The position numbers and the translations under genes were made by a program. A stretch of DNA of 64,000 nt from Pelagibacterium halotolerans B2 (lineage in GTDB: Bacteria; Pseudomonadota; Alphaproteobacteria; Rhizobiales; Devosiaceae), in the NCBI RefSeq assembly GCF_000230555.1, contig NC_016078.1:1612001-1676000 (forward strand), in the 5' to 3' direction. Of this stretch, positions 35,293 through 46,145 are shown piece after piece. The stretch's first letter is position 1. The number at the start of each line of letters is the position of its first letter. Below the pieces are notes generated by a model that searched no databases, was not told where the DNA came from, and saw only the letters and a program-made list of their open reading frames with translations.

Positions 35293-36309
35293 TCAGTAGT
35301 GATCTTCGTAACGCTTGGCGAGGTCTTCGATGTTTTCGGGCGGCCAGTTGTTGACGTCCATCCCGAGATGGAGCCCCATCTGGGCCAGCACTTCCTTGAT
35401 CTCGTTGAGCGACTTGCGCCCGAAGTTCGGCGTGCGCAGCATTTCCGCTTCCGTCTTCTGGATGAGATCGCCGATATAAACGATGTTGTCGTTCTTGAGG
35501 CAATTTGCCGAACGCACCGACAACTCGAGTTCGTCCACCTTCTTGAGAAGCGCCGGGTTGAAGGCGAGTTCGGGTGTCGAATCCTCGGCCTTTTCCTTGG
35601 TGGGCTCTTCGAAATTGACGAACACCGAGAGCTGATCCTGGACGATGCGGGCCGCAAAGGCCAGCGCGTCCTCGGGGCTGATGGCGCCGTTGGTTTCGAT
35701 CTGCATGCTCAGCTTGTCGAAGTCGAGGTTCTGGCCCTCACGGGTCTTTTCGACCTTGTAGCTGACGCGCTTGACCGGCGAGAACAGCGCATCGACGGCG
35801 ATATAGCCGATCGGAGCGTCTTCGGGCTTGTTGCGGTCGGCCGGGACATAGCCCTTGCCGGTATGAACCGTAAACTCGATGTTGATCTCGGCGCCGTCAT
35901 CGAGGTGACAGATAACGAGATCGGGGTTGAGCACTTCGATATCACCGGTGGTCTTGATGTCGCCAGCGGTGACGGCACCCGGACCCTGCTTGGAAAGCGT
36001 CAGGCGCTTGGGCCCTTCGTCTTCCATCTTGATGGCGATTTCCTTGATGTTGAGAACGAGATCGGTCACGTCCTCACGCACGCCGGGAATCGACGAGAAT
36101 TCATGCAATACGCCATCGATCTGGATGGCGGTGATTGCCGCGCCCTGCAGCGACGAGAGCAGAACCCGGCGCAGCGTGTTGCCCAGGGTCAAGCCATAAC
36201 CGCGTTCAAGCGGCTCGGCGACCACGGAGGCGATGCGCGCGGAATCGCTGCCCGGAACGACGTCGAGCTTGGTCGGCTTAATCAGTTCCTGCCAGTTTTT
36301 CTGGATCAT
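35293..36309 (-). CDS. rpoA: DNA-directed RNA polymerase subunit alpha
   Basis: 338 residues, start [20 protein letters not shown]. The N-terminal dimerisation domain (to about 235) has [20 protein letters not shown], and the C-terminal domain (about 255-338) has [18 protein letters not shown] [20 protein letters not shown] for UP-element and activator contact. ATG 36309 is preferred to TTG 36318 because it matches the family start. Confidence 0.97.
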   Translation of the reverse strand: MIQKNWQELIKPTKLDVVPGSDSARIASVVAEPLERGYGLTLGNTLRRVLLSSLQGAAITAIQIDGVLHEFSSIPGVREDVTDLVLNIKEIAIKMEDEGPKRLTLSKQGPGAVTAGDIKTTGDIEVLNPDLVICHLDDGAEINIEFTVHTGKGYVPADRNKPEDAPIGYIAVDALFSPVKRVSYKVEKTREGQNLDFDKLSMQIETNGAISPEDALAFAARIVQDQLSVFVNFEEPTKEKAEDSTPELAFNPALLKKVDELELSVRSANCLKNDNIVYIGDLIQKTEAEMLRTPNFGRKSLNEIKEVLAQMGLHLGMDVNNWPPENIEDLAKRYEDHY

Positions 36310-36405
36310 CACGTCCAACTTCCTTTTTAAAATCGCGGCCCTGCCCGGCCGCCATGCCGCAAACCGTAAAAGAACCCCGGCTGGCCCTGCCGAGGTCCGT
36401 TCACA

Positions 36406-36798
36406 TCAGACGCGACGACGCTTGCGCGGCCGACACCCATTGTGAGGAATGGATGTAACGTCCCGGATGGAAGTGACAGTGAAGCCGGCGGCCTGAAGGG
36501 CACGCAGTGCCGATTCACGACCTGAACCCGGGCCACGGACTTCGACCTCGAGTGTCTTCATGCCGTGTTCCTGCGCCTTCTTGGCGGCGTCTTCTGCAGC
36601 CATCTGGGCTGCGTAAGGGGTCGATTTGCGCGAACCCTTGAAACCCATCGTTCCGGCGGAGGACCAGGAGATCGTGTTGCCCTGAACGTCGGTGATGGTG
36701 ACCATCGTGTTGTTGAACGAGGCGTTTACGTGTGCAACGCCAGCACTGATATTCTTGCGCTCGCGGCGGCGAACGCGTGTAGTCTCTGCTTTAGCCAT
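36406..36798 (-). CDS. rpsK: 30S ribosomal protein S11
   Basis: 130 residues with [40 protein letters not shown] and the end [14 protein letters not shown]. Part of the platform near the mRNA exit. Lies between rpsM and rpoA as in most bacteria. Confidence 0.97.
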   Translation of the reverse strand: MAKAETTRVRRRERKNISAGVAHVNASFNNTMVTITDVQGNTISWSSAGTMGFKGSRKSTPYAAQMAAEDAAKKAQEHGMKTLEVEVRGPGSGRESALRALQAAGFTVTSIRDVTSIPHNGCRPRKRRRV

Positions 36799-36918
36799 TT
36801 ACTTCCTCTAGTGATCTCTAGCGCCGCCGTGGTTCCAGCGGCTACACCTCAAGAATCCGAAACGAGACGTCGGGGCCGAGCCCAAGGCCCTGCCCTTTCC
36901 GTGCCCGCACCGGCCTTC

Positions 36919-37287
36919 TTATTTCTTCTTGCCCGCGATGGCCTTTGCAGGGCCCTTGCGGGTGCGCGCGTTGGTGTGGGTCCGCTGACCACGCACCGGC
37001 AGACCGCGACGATGACGCAGGCCGCGATAATTGCCCAGATCCATCAAACGCTTGATGTTCATGGCAACCGAACGGCGAAGGTCACCCTCGACCTGATAGT
37101 CACGGTCGATGGTTTCGCGAATCTGGATAACTTCCGCGTCGGTCAGTTCATTCACGCGCCGCTCGGCCGGAATGGACACCTTCTCGCAGATTTCAGAGGC
37201 CATTTTCGGCCCAATCCCGTGAATATACTGCAACGCGATGACAACGCGCTTGTTCGTCGGGATATTGACGCCAGCAATACGAGCCAC
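36919..37287 (-). CDS. rpsM: 30S ribosomal protein S13
   Basis: 122 residues, start [20 protein letters not shown], with the helix-two-turn-helix core [19 protein letters not shown] and basic tail [20 protein letters not shown]. Head protein contacting tRNA and L5/L31 bridges. Separated from adk by 186 bases that hold a likely promoter. Confidence 0.97.
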   Translation of the reverse strand: MARIAGVNIPTNKRVVIALQYIHGIGPKMASEICEKVSIPAERRVNELTDAEVIQIRETIDRDYQVEGDLRRSVAMNIKRLMDLGNYRGLRHRRGLPVRGQRTHTNARTRKGPAKAIAGKKK

Positions 37288-37419
37288 GTCGGATCTCCTA
37301 AATTGATATGAGGACGTTTCCGTCCCGTTTCGTTCAACAACAAGGGACCGGCATCCGACCCCCTTCTCTATACGGAAGGAACCGAATCCAGCCCTCGAAA
37401 TTTCTGAGACTGGGCGCGG

Positions 37420-37447
37420 TTCTAAGGACTCACGGCATCAAAGTCAA
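37420..37447 (-). promoter_or_regulatory. Putative promoter of rpsM-rpsK-rpoA-rplQ
   Basis: Minus-strand TTGACT (37447-37442), 16 bases, TTAGAA (37425-37420), in the adk-rpsM spacer, about 130 bases before rpsM. Confidence 0.5.
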
Positions 37448-37473
37448 CACCGCCGCGGGCCCAATCGTTTCGG

Positions 37474-38040
37474 TCAGCTTATCGCTGCCTTGATCGCGGC
37501 GGTGACCTCCTCGATCGGCGCCATTCCATCCACTGATTTGAGCAGGCCCTGCTCGGAATAGAACGACACAAGAGGCGCTGTCTGTTGGGTATAGACATCG
37601 AGGCGCTTGCGCAGCACCTCCTCGTTATCGTCCGCCCTTGCGCCGCCGCTTTCCTTGGCCCGATTGATGATGCGCTCGACAAGCACATCGGGATCGGCCT
37701 TGATTTCGATGACCGCGTCGAGGTGAAGCCCCTTGCGGTCGAGCATGTGCGTCAGCGCCTCGGCCTGCGCAATGGTGCGCGGAAAACCGTCGAGGATGAA
37801 CCCGTTTTCGCAATCGGGCTGATCCATGCGCTCGGAAATGATGCCCGATACGATATCGTCGGAAACCAGATCCCCGCGATCGACGATCGCCTTGGCCTCG
37901 AGCCCGAGCGGAGTCTTGTCAGCGATTGCTGCCCGGAGCATGTCACCGGTCGAAAGCTGCGGAATGGAATAGGTCGATACCAGGATCTGTGCCTGAGTGC
38001 CCTTGCCTGCCCCCGGGGGCCCCAAAAGTACCAGTCTCAT
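37474..38040 (-). CDS. adk: Adenylate kinase (short form)
   Basis: Interconverts AMP+ATP and 2 ADP. 188 residues with P-loop [10 protein letters not shown] (8-17), STGDMLRAA (AMP site) and [14 protein letters not shown]. The LID is reduced to a short loop without the zinc-finger cysteines ([20 protein letters not shown]), as in many alphaproteobacteria. Overlaps secY by four bases. Confidence 0.96.
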   Translation of the reverse strand: MRLVLLGPPGAGKGTQAQILVSTYSIPQLSTGDMLRAAIADKTPLGLEAKAIVDRGDLVSDDIVSGIISERMDQPDCENGFILDGFPRTIAQAEALTHMLDRKGLHLDAVIEIKADPDVLVERIINRAKESGGARADDNEEVLRKRLDVYTQQTAPLVSFYSEQGLLKSVDGMAPIEEVTAAIKAAIS

Positions 38041-39371
38041 CTTTTCCGTCCCCCTAGACGCGATTTCTTGACCATGCCCTCATATTGCTGCGCGATCAGA
38101 TGGCTCTGAATCTGGCTCACCGTATCCAGTGTCACTGTGACCATGATGAGCAGCGAAGTACCACCCAGGAAGGCCGAAATGTTGAGCTGGCTCAGGAACA
38201 CCTCGGGGATCAGCGCGACTATGGTCAGGTAGATCGCACCCACGACTGTGATGCGGGTCAGCACGTAGTCGATGTGCTGCGCGGTTCTTTCGCCCGGACG
38301 GATGCCGGGAATAAACCCGCCCGACCGCTTGAGGTTGTCCGCCGTCTCGGTCGGGTTGAAAACGATCGAGGTGTAAAAGAACGCAAAGAAGATGATCATT
38401 CCGGCAAACAGCGCCAGATAGAGCGGCTGTCCGCGCCCGAGCAGTGCCGAGATGTACTGCAGCCATTGCGGAGCATCGCCCTGTGCCGAGAACGTCGCGA
38501 TCGTTGCCGGCAACAGCAGCAGCGAGGACGAGAAGATCACCGGGATAACGCCCGCAGTGTTGAGCTTGAGCGGCAGATGCGAGGTATCGCCCTGATACAT
38601 CTTGTTGCCCACCTGGCGCTTCGGATACTGGATCAAAAGCCTGCGCTGGGCGCGTTCGAAGAACACGATAATACCGATCACCACGATGGCGCCGATCAGG
38701 ATGCCAACCACGGCGATGGTCGGCAGCGCCCCGGTGCGGCTCAATTCGAGCGTCTGGGCAATGGTCGCGGGAAGCGATGCCACGATACCGGCGAAGATGA
38801 TAAGCGAAATGCCGTTGCCGACACCGCGCGCCGTCATCTGTTCACCCAGCCACATCAGGAACATGGTGCCGCCGACAAGCGTGATGACGGTCGAAATACG
38901 GAAGAACCAGCCCGGATCGGCCACGACCCCTTCGCTGGCCTCGAGCCCTACGGCGATGCCATAGGCCTGCACCGCGCAGAAGACGACGGTGAGATACCGC
39001 GTGTACTGGTTGAGCTTGCGCCGCCCGCTCTCGCCCTCTTTCTTGAGCGCCTCGAGGCGCGGAGAGGCCGTCGACATCACCTGGATGACGATGGAGGCGG
39101 TAATGTAGGGGATCAGGTTAAGCGCGAAAATCGCGAGACGTTCGACGGCACCGCCGGCGAACATGTTGAACAGGCCGAAAATCCCGCCCTGCGCCTGCTG
39201 GAACGTCTGCGCGAAGGCATCGGGATCGATACCCGGAATCGGAATATAGGTGCCGAGTCGGTAAACCAGCAAAGCCCCAAGGGTGAAGAAAATCCGCTTC
39301 TGGAGTTCCTTGGCCTTCGAAAAGGTCGAAAAACTCAAGTTTCGGGCCAGTTGCTCGGCTGCAGACGCCAT
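38037..39371 (-). CDS. secY: Protein translocase subunit SecY
   Basis: Central pore subunit of the Sec translocon, 444 residues with ten membrane helices. Recognisable segments: [12 protein letters not shown] (TM1 end), [20 protein letters not shown], and [28 protein letters not shown] site precedes the ATG. The 149-base leader between rplO and secY is highly structured. Confidence 0.97.
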   Translation of the reverse strand: MASAAEQLARNLSFSTFSKAKELQKRIFFTLGALLVYRLGTYIPIPGIDPDAFAQTFQQAQGGIFGLFNMFAGGAVERLAIFALNLIPYITASIVIQVMSTASPRLEALKKEGESGRRKLNQYTRYLTVVFCAVQAYGIAVGLEASEGVVADPGWFFRISTVITLVGGTMFLMWLGEQMTARGVGNGISLIIFAGIVASLPATIAQTLELSRTGALPTIAVVGILIGAIVVIGIIVFFERAQRRLLIQYPKRQVGNKMYQGDTSHLPLKLNTAGVIPVIFSSSLLLLPATIATFSAQGDAPQWLQYISALLGRGQPLYLALFAGMIIFFAFFYTSIVFNPTETADNLKRSGGFIPGIRPGERTAQHIDYVLTRITVVGAIYLTIVALIPEVFLSQLNISAFLGGTSLLIMVTVTLDTVSQIQSHLIAQQYEGMVKKSRLGGRKR

Positions 39372-39408
39372 GACGGCTCCCTCTGAAGTAGCTTATAGAG
39401 CAAAGGAA

Positions 39409-39505
39409 CGGGCCACATGGGCCCGCAAAAAAGACAATGCTCTGATATAGTCAGAGCGCGCCCTTATGCAATCCCCGTATTCGGGAAGATTGCCAGGGCG
39501 CGCTC
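39409..39505 (-). promoter_or_regulatory. Structured leader between rplO and secY
   Basis: Three hairpins. The first (39454-39505) has 11-bp perfect outer arms GAGCGCGCCCT/AGGGCGCGCTC and inner arms GCAATC/GATTGC and CCCG/CGGG. The second, GCTCTGA-N5-TCAGAGC (39439-39457), shares bases 39454-39457 with the first, so the two exclude each other; it is followed on the minus strand by ATTGTC and six T. The third, CGGGCC-N5-GGCCCG (39409-39425), follows the T run. Confidence 0.6.
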
Positions 39506-39520
39506 GAAAATTCGCAACGA

Positions 39521-40000
39521 TTATTCGGCGTCGGCGGGCTTGCCGATCAGTTCAACCTTGCCCCCGGCTGCTTCGATGGCAGCGGCGGCACCAGCGGAAA
39601 CGTGGTTGACCTTGAAGGTTACCTTCTTGGCCTTGAACTCGCCGCTGTTGATCAGGCGCACGCCGTCCTTGGCGCGGCGGATGACGCCGGCCCTGACCAG
39701 TGCTTCGGCATCCACGACGCCCTTGGCATCGAGCTTACCGCTGTCGATATAGGCCTGGATGCGATCGAGCCGAACGGCATTCCACTTCTTGGCGAAGGGA
39801 TTGTTGAAGCCGCGCTTGGGCATCCGCATGTGAAGCGGCATCTGGCCGCCTTCAAAGCCATTGATCGAAACGCCCGAACGGGACTTCTGACCCTTGACGC
39901 CACGACCGCCGGTCTTGCCAAGACCAGAGCCGATGCCGCGACCGACGCGAACCTTGGCTTTGGTGGCGCCGGCGTTATCGGCGATCTCGTTGAGTTTCAT
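39521..40000 (-). CDS. rplO: 50S ribosomal protein L15
   Basis: 159 residues, start [20 protein letters not shown], with the glycine/basic [20 protein letters not shown] region that threads into 23S rRNA. In the spc operon between rpmD and secY. Confidence 0.97.
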   Translation of the reverse strand: MKLNEIADNAGATKAKVRVGRGIGSGLGKTGGRGVKGQKSRSGVSINGFEGGQMPLHMRMPKRGFNNPFAKKWNAVRLDRIQAYIDSGKLDAKGVVDAEALVRAGVIRRAKDGVRLINSGEFKAKKVTFKVNHVSAGAAAAIEAAGGKVELIGKPADAE

Positions 40001-40015
40001 AATACCAAATCCCTC

Positions 40016-40204
40016 TTACTGCTCGTCCACGACGCGGACGAGGTGAGCGACCTTGGAAATCATGCCGCGCACCGACGGCGTGTCTTCCAATTCGCTGCGG
40101 CGATGCATCTTGTTGAGCCCCAGGCCCACAAGCGTCGCGCGCTGATCTTCCTTGCGACGGATCGGCGAACCGATCTGCTCGACGATGACGGTCTTTTTAG
40201 CCAT
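40016..40204 (-). CDS. rpmD: 50S ribosomal protein L30
   Basis: 62 residues, start [20 protein letters not shown], with [20 protein letters not shown]. The ATG at 40204 is the usual start; the frame stays open upstream only as a shadow of rpsE. Confidence 0.95.
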   Translation of the reverse strand: MAKKTVIVEQIGSPIRRKEDQRATLVGLGLNKMHRRSELEDTPSVRGMISKVAHLVRVVDEQ

Positions 40205-40226
40205 TGTTCTCTCCTCGAGCGCTCTA

Positions 40227-40757
40227 TCAGGCCTCGACGGCGGCTTCGCCGCGACGTGCCTGCAACTCGGAAACCTTGAGACCACGACGGGCCGCGACCG
40301 AACGCGGGCTGTCGACGTTCTTGAGCGCGTCGAACGTGGCGCGAACCATGTTGTAGGGATTTGCCGAGCCCTGGCTCTTGGCAACGATATCGTTGATGCC
40401 CAGAGTTTCGAAAACGGCACGCATCGGGCCACCGGCGATGATACCGGTACCGGCCGGGGCCGCACGCAGGATCACCTTGCCGGCGCCGTGACGGCCCTGC
40501 ACGTCATGGTGCAGCGTACGGGCTTCACGCAGCGGCACGCGGATCATCTGGCGCTTGGCCTGCTCGGTCGCCTTGCGGATGGCTTCAGGCACTTCACGCG
40601 CCTTGCCATGACCGAAACCGACCCGGCCCTTCTGATCACCAACCACCACCAGGGCGGCAAAACCAAAGCGACGACCGCCCTTGACCACCTTGGCAACACG
40701 GTTGATGTGGACCAGGCGATCGACGAATTCGCTATCGCGTTCTTGAGTGTCTCTCAT
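40227..40757 (-). CDS. rpsE: 30S ribosomal protein S5
   Basis: 176 residues: the S5 double-stranded RNA-binding region [33 protein letters not shown], then the S5 C-terminal domain [19 protein letters not shown]. The loop around the spectinomycin-resistance site ([11 protein letters not shown]) looks wild type. Confidence 0.97.
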   Translation of the reverse strand: MRDTQERDSEFVDRLVHINRVAKVVKGGRRFGFAALVVVGDQKGRVGFGHGKAREVPEAIRKATEQAKRQMIRVPLREARTLHHDVQGRHGAGKVILRAAPAGTGIIAGGPMRAVFETLGINDIVAKSQGSANPYNMVRATFDALKNVDSPRSVAARRGLKVSELQARRGEAAVEA

Positions 40758-40804
40758 CGTTCCTACCAGTCTTTTTTCTCTTTTATCTTGTAAGGAGCGT
40801 TCGC

Positions 40805-41158
40805 TTAAAAGCTCAGCCCGCCCTCGCGGGCGGCATCGGCCAGCGCCTTGACGCGACCGTGGAACAGATACGCACCGCGATCGAACACAACGTCCGAAAC
40901 ACCGGCCTTGGTGGCGCGGGCAGCAAGTGCCTTGCCAACTTCCGAAGCGGCGGCCTGATTGGCGCCGTTCTTGATCTTGAGATCCTTTTCGAGCGAGGAA
41001 GCGGACGCCAGGGTCACGCCATTCGCGTCGTCGATGATCTGTGCGTAGATATTCTTTTCCGAACGGAAGACCGACAAGCGCGGACGACCGTTGGCACGGG
41101 CCTTGATAGCCCGACGAACACGCGCCTTGCGCCGTTCGATACCAGAAAGCTTAGCCAT
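40805..41158 (-). CDS. rplR: 50S ribosomal protein L18
   Basis: 117 residues, start [20 protein letters not shown], with [20 protein letters not shown] and [20 protein letters not shown]. Binds 5S rRNA with L5 and L25. ATG 41158 matches the family; a GTG nine bases upstream is not needed. Confidence 0.97.
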   Translation of the reverse strand: MAKLSGIERRKARVRRAIKARANGRPRLSVFRSEKNIYAQIIDDANGVTLASASSLEKDLKIKNGANQAAASEVGKALAARATKAGVSDVVFDRGAYLFHGRVKALADAAREGGLSF

Positions 41159-41170
41159 CTCGACCAATCC

Positions 41171-41704
41171 TTACTTCTTCTTGCCTTCTTTGCGGTAGAT
41201 GTGCTCATCCGCATAACGGACGCCCTTGCCCTTGTAGGGCTCCGGCGGACGGAACTCACGAATGTCGGCAGCAACCTGGCCGACCTGCTGCTTGTCGATA
41301 CCCGTCACGACGATTTCCGTCTGGGTGGGCGCTGCAAGCGAAATCCCGTCCGGCGCCCTGAAGATCACTTCATGGGAAAAGCCGAGGGAAAGCTTAAGGT
41401 CCGAACCCTGCATCTGGGCACGATAGCCGACGCCTGTGATAGCCAGCTTGCGCTCAAAACCGGTCGAAACGCCGGTCACGATGTTCTGCACGAGCGAGCG
41501 CGACAGGCCCCAGGCCGAACGGGCCTCACGGCTGTCGTCGACAGGGGTCACAACGACGCCGTCATCGGTCATCTCGGGCTTGACCAGATCGACGAGCACC
41601 ACCGAAAGCTCACCCTTGGAGCCCTTGGCGGTGACCTTCTGGCCGTCCACGGTGACCGTCACGCCGCTGACCGGTGCTACCGGCTTTTTGCCAATACGCG
41701 ACAT
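41171..41704 (-). CDS. rplF: 50S ribosomal protein L6
   Basis: 177 residues, start [20 protein letters not shown], two L6 repeats, and the signature [16 protein letters not shown] near the C-terminus. Preceded by a 121-base spacer from rpsH that holds three hairpins. Confidence 0.97.
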   Translation of the reverse strand: MSRIGKKPVAPVSGVTVTVDGQKVTAKGSKGELSVVLVDLVKPEMTDDGVVVTPVDDSREARSAWGLSRSLVQNIVTGVSTGFERKLAITGVGYRAQMQGSDLKLSLGFSHEVIFRAPDGISLAAPTQTEIVVTGIDKQQVGQVAADIREFRPPEPYKGKGVRYADEHIYRKEGKKK

Positions 41705-41730
41705 ATTAAATTGCCTTTTCGTTGTGTGAA

Positions 41731-41813
41731 GGCAGGCTTTCACCCTGCCCGCTTCCGATTTCACGGAAGCTCCAAACGTATGTGCGCCACGCCGGCCGGT
41801 CGAACCGACCGGC
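41731..41813 (-). promoter_or_regulatory. Hairpin series in the rpsH-rplF spacer
   Basis: Three consecutive perfect stems: GGCAGG-N7-CCTGCC (41731-41749), GCTTCCG-N6-CGGAAGC (41751-41770) and GCCGGTCG-AAC-CGACCGGC (41795-41813). No strong T run follows on the minus strand. Could be a regulator-binding or mRNA-processing site. Confidence 0.5.
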
Positions 41814-41825
41814 ATGAAACACGTT

Positions 41826-42224
41826 TTAGAAGACGCGGCAGAGAACCTCGCCGCCGACATTTTCAGCACGGGCGGTATGGTCGGCCATCACACCCTTGGG
41901 GGTGGAAAGGATCGAAACACCGAGACCGTTGCCAACCACCGGGATGTTCTTGACCGACGCATAAACACGACGGCCCGGCTTGGACACGCGCTGAAGTTCA
42001 CGGATAACCGGTTCGTTTTCCGAATACTTCAGCTCGATGGCGAACTCGGGAAGACCGTTTTCGCTGGTTTCTTCCGAATAGCCCCGAATGTAGCCTTCGG
42101 CCTTGAGAACGTCGAGCACATGGGCGCGAAGGCTCGAAGCCGGAGTGCGAACGACATCGCGACGGCGCATCTGCGCGTTGCGGATGCGGGTCAGCATATC
42201 GCCAAGAGGATCTGTAAGAGTCAT
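41826..42224 (-). CDS. rpsH: 30S ribosomal protein S8
   Basis: 132 residues, start [20 protein letters not shown], end [20 protein letters not shown]. Primary binder of 16S helix 21; in many bacteria it represses the spc operon through an mRNA target near rplE. Confidence 0.97.
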   Translation of the reverse strand: MTLTDPLGDMLTRIRNAQMRRRDVVRTPASSLRAHVLDVLKAEGYIRGYSEETSENGLPEFAIELKYSENEPVIRELQRVSKPGRRVYASVKNIPVVGNGLGVSILSTPKGVMADHTARAENVGGEVLCRVF

Positions 42225-42237
42225 CTTCGTTCTTTCC

Positions 42238-42543
42238 TTACCAGCTCGACTTGACCAGGCCGGGGATCATGCCCATCGAGCCAAGCTCGCGCAACGCGAT
42301 ACGGCTCAGCTTGAGCTTGCGATAATAGCCGCGCGGACGGCCCGAAACCTCACAGCGGTTGCGAACGCGAACCGGAGAAGCGTTGCGGGGCAGCTCGGCC
42401 AGCTTGAGCTGGGCGGCGAAGCGCTCTTCAAAGCTGAGCGACGCGTCCTTTGCCTTGGCCTTGAGCGCAGCCCGCTTGGGCGCATACTGCTTGGCCAGCT
42501 TGGCGCGGCGCTTGTTTTTCTCGATGGAGCTAGTCTTAGCCAT
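42238..42543 (-). CDS. rpsN: 30S ribosomal protein S14
   Basis: 101 residues, the long zinc-independent form: no CxxC pairs, with [20 protein letters not shown] and [17 protein letters not shown] at the end. 13 bases before rpsH in the transcript. Confidence 0.97.
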   Translation of the reverse strand: MAKTSSIEKNKRRAKLAKQYAPKRAALKAKAKDASLSFEERFAAQLKLAELPRNASPVRVRNRCEVSGRPRGYYRKLKLSRIALRELGSMGMIPGLVKSSW

Positions 42544-42579
42544 CTAAGTCTCTCTTTCGTCTCTTTTCCAGTTATCCGC

Positions 42580-43134
42580 TTACTGGCGGAACGGGAAATT
42601 GAAAGCCTTGAGAAGCGCACGCGCTTCGTCGTCGGTCTTTGCCGTGGTGCAGACGATCACGTCCATGCCCCAGACCTGATCGATCTGGTCATAGTTGATC
42701 TCGGGGAACACGATATGTTCCTTGATGCCCATGGCGTAGTTGCCGCGGCCATCGAAGCTCTTGGGGTTCAGGCCGCGGAAGTCGCGGACGCGCGGCAGCG
42801 CGACGTTGACCAGGCGGTCGATGAATTCGTACATCTGGGCACGACGCAGCGTGACCTTGACGCCCAGCGCCATGCCTTCGCGGACCTTGAAGCCGGCGAT
42901 CGACTTGCGGGCATAGGTGACGACGGGCTTCTGGCCGGCGATCTTTTCGAGATCGGCCAGGGCTGCCTTCACCTTCTTGGAATCGGCAACCGCTTCGCCG
43001 ACGCCCATGTTGAGAACGACCTTCTCAAGCTTGGGAACCTGCATCGGGTTGACGTAGTTGAAGGTCTCGGTGAGACCGGCACGCACCACATCTTCATAAT
43101 GTGTGCGCAGGCGCGGAATGTATGTCTCAGCCAT
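42580..43134 (-). CDS. rplE: 50S ribosomal protein L5
   Basis: 184 residues with [40 protein letters not shown] and the end [11 protein letters not shown]. Carries 5S rRNA and contacts P-site tRNA. The start lies inside the end of rplX (8-base overlap). Confidence 0.97.
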   Translation of the reverse strand: MAETYIPRLRTHYEDVVRAGLTETFNYVNPMQVPKLEKVVLNMGVGEAVADSKKVKAALADLEKIAGQKPVVTYARKSIAGFKVREGMALGVKVTLRRAQMYEFIDRLVNVALPRVRDFRGLNPKSFDGRGNYAMGIKEHIVFPEINYDQIDQVWGMDVIVCTTAKTDDEARALLKAFNFPFRQ

Positions 43135-43441
43135 CGATCACTTCTCCAGAACGCTTTGCGACGCGCTTCTTGACGCCGTCTTCGATCTTGAAGCCGACGC
43201 GGGTCGGCTTGTTGTCCTTGGCATCGACCAGAGCGATATTGCTCAGGTGAATGGGGGCTTCCTTGGTGATGATGCCCGCATCCTGGCTCTGGGTCTGCTT
43301 CTGATGGCGACGCACCAGATTGATACCGGAAACCAGGGCCTTTGTGTCGGTCGGCATGACCTGCAGGACCTGGCCGGTCTTGCCTTTGTCCTTGCCAGTC
43401 AGAACGATGACCTTGTCACCCTTTTTGATCTTGGCAGCCAT
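43127..43441 (-). CDS. rplX: 50S ribosomal protein L24
   Basis: 104 residues with a KOW motif [20 protein letters not shown] and [20 protein letters not shown]. An assembly initiator of the large subunit. Start shares one base with the rplN stop. Confidence 0.97.
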   Translation of the reverse strand: MAAKIKKGDKVIVLTGKDKGKTGQVLQVMPTDTKALVSGINLVRRHQKQTQSQDAGIITKEAPIHLSNIALVDAKDNKPTRVGFKIEDGVKKRVAKRSGEVIDG

Positions 43442-43809
43442 TACAGCACCTCCGGCGCGAGCGAAATGATCTTCATGTGGCTTTTCGCGCGCAGCTCACG
43501 AGGAACCGGGCCAAAGATACGGGTGCCGATCGGTTCCTTGTTGTTATTGATGATCACCGCCGCATTGCGGTCGAAACGGATCACGGTGCCATCGGGGCGG
43601 CGGATGTCGGATGCGGTGCGAACCACCACTGCCTTCATAACCTGGCCCTTCTTGACGCGGCCGCGCGGGATGGCGTCCTTGACCGACACAACGATGATGT
43701 CGCCAACAGACGCATACTTGCGATGCGAACCGCCCAGCACCTTGATGCACATAACACGACGAGCGCCCGAATTATCGGCGACGTCGAGGTTCGTCTGCAT
43801 CTGAATCAT
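43441..43809 (-). CDS. rplN: 50S ribosomal protein L14
   Basis: 122 residues, start [20 protein letters not shown], signature [16 protein letters not shown] and end [11 protein letters not shown]. At the subunit interface. Confidence 0.97.
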   Translation of the reverse strand: MIQMQTNLDVADNSGARRVMCIKVLGGSHRKYASVGDIIVVSVKDAIPRGRVKKGQVMKAVVVRTASDIRRPDGTVIRFDRNAAVIINNNKEPIGTRIFGPVPRELRAKSHMKIISLAPEVL

Positions 43810-43885
43810 GACTGGTTGCCTTCTTTAATTACTGGTCCGCGTCCGGTATCCGGCACGGCACTAGACCTCTTTATGAGCTCTCGCG

Positions 43886-44119
43886 TTACGCCGGGTTAAC
43901 GAGCGTCCAACGCTTGTTCTTGGAGATCGGCGCACATTCCTCGATCTGCACCACATCACCGACCTTGGCCGAATTGGCTTCGTCGTGGGCATGGTACTTC
44001 TTGGACCGGCGCACGGTCTTTTTCATGATCGGGTGTGTAAAGCGACGTTCGACGCTCACCACAACCGTCTTTTCATTCGTATCGGAGACCACTGTCCCCT
44101 GCAGGATACGCTTGGGCAT
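43886..44119 (-). CDS. rpsQ: 30S ribosomal protein S17
   Basis: 77 residues, OB-fold, with [20 protein letters not shown] and [20 protein letters not shown]. 76 bases separate it from rplN. Confidence 0.97.
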   Translation of the reverse strand: MPKRILQGTVVSDTNEKTVVVSVERRFTHPIMKKTVRRSKKYHAHDEANSAKVGDVVQIEECAPISKNKRWTLVNPA

Positions 44120-44129
44120 TCGTGTCTCC

Positions 44130-44330
44130 TTACTTTCCGGCCTGCGCCTTCTCGGCGATCACGGTCTGAACGCGCGCGATATCGCGGCGGACCTTGCGCA
44201 CCTGAGAGGTGTTTTCCAGTTGCTGGGTAGCGCGCTGGAAACGCAGGTTGAACTGCTCTTTCTTCAGATTGACGAGCTCGTCCTTGAGTTCGTCGACCGT
44301 CTTTGCTCTAACGTCGCTCGGCTTTGCCAT
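44130..44330 (-). CDS. rpmC: 50S ribosomal protein L29
   Basis: 66 residues, two-helix hairpin with [20 protein letters not shown] and [20 protein letters not shown]. At the tunnel exit beside L23. Confidence 0.97.
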   Translation of the reverse strand: MAKPSDVRAKTVDELKDELVNLKKEQFNLRFQRATQQLENTSQVRKVRRDIARVQTVIAEKAQAGK

Positions 44331-44342
44331 CGCTGTACGTCC

Positions 44343-44756
44343 TTAATCTGCAATGCGGCTGACGAACCGCGTCTTGATCGGCAACTTCATGGCCGCCAGA
44401 CGCAGAGCTTCACGCGCAATCTCTTCACTTACGCCGTCAACTTCGAACATGACCCGGCCGGGCTTGACGCGGGCGGCCCAATATTCGGGAGCACCCTTAC
44501 CTTTACCCATACGGACTTCGGTCGGCTTGGACGACACAGGCACATCCGGGAACACCCGGATCCACACACGACCGGCGCGCTTCATATAGCGAGTCATCGC
44601 GCGGCGTGCGGCCTCGATCTGGCGGGCGGTTATACGCTCAGGTTCCTGAGCCTTCAAGCCATATTCGCCAAAATTCAGGTCGGTGCCGCCTTTGGCGACG
44701 CCGTGGATCCGGCCCTTGTGGGCCTTGCGGAACTTTGTACGTTTCGGTTGCAGCAT
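44343..44756 (-). CDS. rplP: 50S ribosomal protein L16
   Basis: 137 residues, start [20 protein letters not shown], with RPARGRVWIR-type [20 protein letters not shown] and [20 protein letters not shown]. Near the A-site tRNA. Confidence 0.97.
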   Translation of the reverse strand: MLQPKRTKFRKAHKGRIHGVAKGGTDLNFGEYGLKAQEPERITARQIEAARRAMTRYMKRAGRVWIRVFPDVPVSSKPTEVRMGKGKGAPEYWAARVKPGRVMFEVDGVSEEIAREALRLAAMKLPIKTRFVSRIAD

Positions 44757-44770
44757 TTCTTATAGTCCTA

Positions 44771-45481
44771 TCAGCTTGCAGCCGGACCGCGGCGGCCCTG
44801 CCCGCCGGAATCACCACCCTCGGTGGCGCGGCGCTCGTGAGCCATGGGATCGTGTTCCATGATCTCGCCTTTGAAGATCCAGACCTTGATCCCGATGATG
44901 CCATAGGTGGTCGCGGCTTCGGCAACACCATAGTCGACGTCGGCGCGAAGGGTGTGAAGCGGCACGCGGCCTTCACGGTACCATTCGGTCCGGGCGATAT
45001 CGGCACCGCCGAGACGACCGCCGACATTGACGCGGATGCCCTGGGCGCCCATGCGCATTGCCGTCTGAACGGCACGCTTCATGGCCCTGCGGAACGCCAC
45101 GCGGCGTTCGAGCTGCTGGGCGATGCCCTGTGCAACCAGCGTTGCGTCGGTTTCGGGCTTGCGCACTTCAACGATGTTGATGTGAACTTCCGAATTGGTG
45201 AACTTCTTGACCTTGTTGCGGATCTTCTCGATGTCCGCACCCTTCTTGCCGATCACGATACCCGGACGAGCCGAGTGGATCGAGATGCGGCACTTGCGGT
45301 GCGGGCGCTCGATGACGATCTTGGAAACAGCGGCCTGCTTGAGTTCTTCCTCGAGCATCTCGCGGATCTTGAGATCTTCCTGCAGGAGCGAACCATATTC
45401 GCCCTTGTTGGCGTACCAACGGGAGTCCCAGGTGCGGTTGATGCCGAGGCGAAGCCCGATCGGATTAACTTTCTGGCCCAT
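44771..45481 (-). CDS. rpsC: 30S ribosomal protein S3
   Basis: 236 residues with a KH domain ([20 protein letters not shown]) and a C-terminal domain [20 protein letters not shown]. Helicase-active entry-tunnel protein. Start shares one base with the rplV stop. Confidence 0.97.
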   Translation of the reverse strand: MGQKVNPIGLRLGINRTWDSRWYANKGEYGSLLQEDLKIREMLEEELKQAAVSKIVIERPHRKCRISIHSARPGIVIGKKGADIEKIRNKVKKFTNSEVHINIVEVRKPETDATLVAQGIAQQLERRVAFRRAMKRAVQTAMRMGAQGIRVNVGGRLGGADIARTEWYREGRVPLHTLRADVDYGVAEAATTYGIIGIKVWIFKGEIMEHDPMAHERRATEGGDSGGQGRRGPAAS

Positions 45482-45861
45482 CAGACGGCCTCCTCGACTT
45501 CACGGACGACGATGGTCAGGTGCGAGAACGGCTTTTCAATGCGAGCGCCGCGACCGCGGGCACGTGCATGGAACCGCTTCATCACCATTGCCTTTCCGAC
45601 AAAGGCTTCCGAGACCACCAGCGAGTCCGTATCCAGACCATGGTTGTTTTCGGCGTTCGCGATGGCACTCTCGAGCGTCTTCTTGACCGAAAGCGAAATC
45701 CGCTTGCGCGAGAATTCGAGTTCGGCAAGAGCCTTCTCGACCTTCTTGCCACGGATCTGTGCGGCAACCAGATTCAGTTTCTGGGGGCTCGTGCGCACCA
45801 TGCGAAGGACGGCTTTCGCCTCTGTGTCCTTGAGCGCGCGTTCACGCTTTTCCTTGCCCAT
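45481..45861 (-). CDS. rplV: 50S ribosomal protein L22
   Basis: 126 residues with [20 protein letters not shown] and the tunnel beta-hairpin [20 protein letters not shown]. The hairpin is of normal length, with no macrolide-resistance-type deletion. Confidence 0.97.
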   Translation of the reverse strand: MGKEKRERALKDTEAKAVLRMVRTSPQKLNLVAAQIRGKKVEKALAELEFSRKRISLSVKKTLESAIANAENNHGLDTDSLVVSEAFVGKAMVMKRFHARARGRGARIEKPFSHLTIVVREVEEAV

Positions 45862-45863
45862 CG

Positions 45864-46142
45864 TTACTTCCTCTTCGCCTTCTTGTCGGCCGCGTGCCCG
45901 TAATAGGTGCGCGTGGGCGAAAACTCACCGAACTTGTGGCCGATCATATCCTCGGAGACATTCACCGGGATGTGCTTCTGACCGTTATAGACGCCGAAGG
46001 TGAGGCCAACGAACTGCGGCAGGATCGTGGAGCGACGGCTCCAGATCTTGATGACTTCGTTGCGGCCCGATTCCCGGACCTTGTCTGCCTTCTTCAGCAG
46101 ATACCCGTCGACAAACGGGCCTTTCCAGACGGAACGTGCCAT
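45864..46142 (-). CDS. rpsS: 30S ribosomal protein S19
   Basis: 92 residues, start [20 protein letters not shown], signature [17 protein letters not shown]. Head protein pairing with S13. Confidence 0.97.
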   Translation of the reverse strand: MARSVWKGPFVDGYLLKKADKVRESGRNEVIKIWSRRSTILPQFVGLTFGVYNGQKHIPVNVSEDMIGHKFGEFSPTRTYYGHAADKKAKRK

Positions 46143-46145
46143 GGC

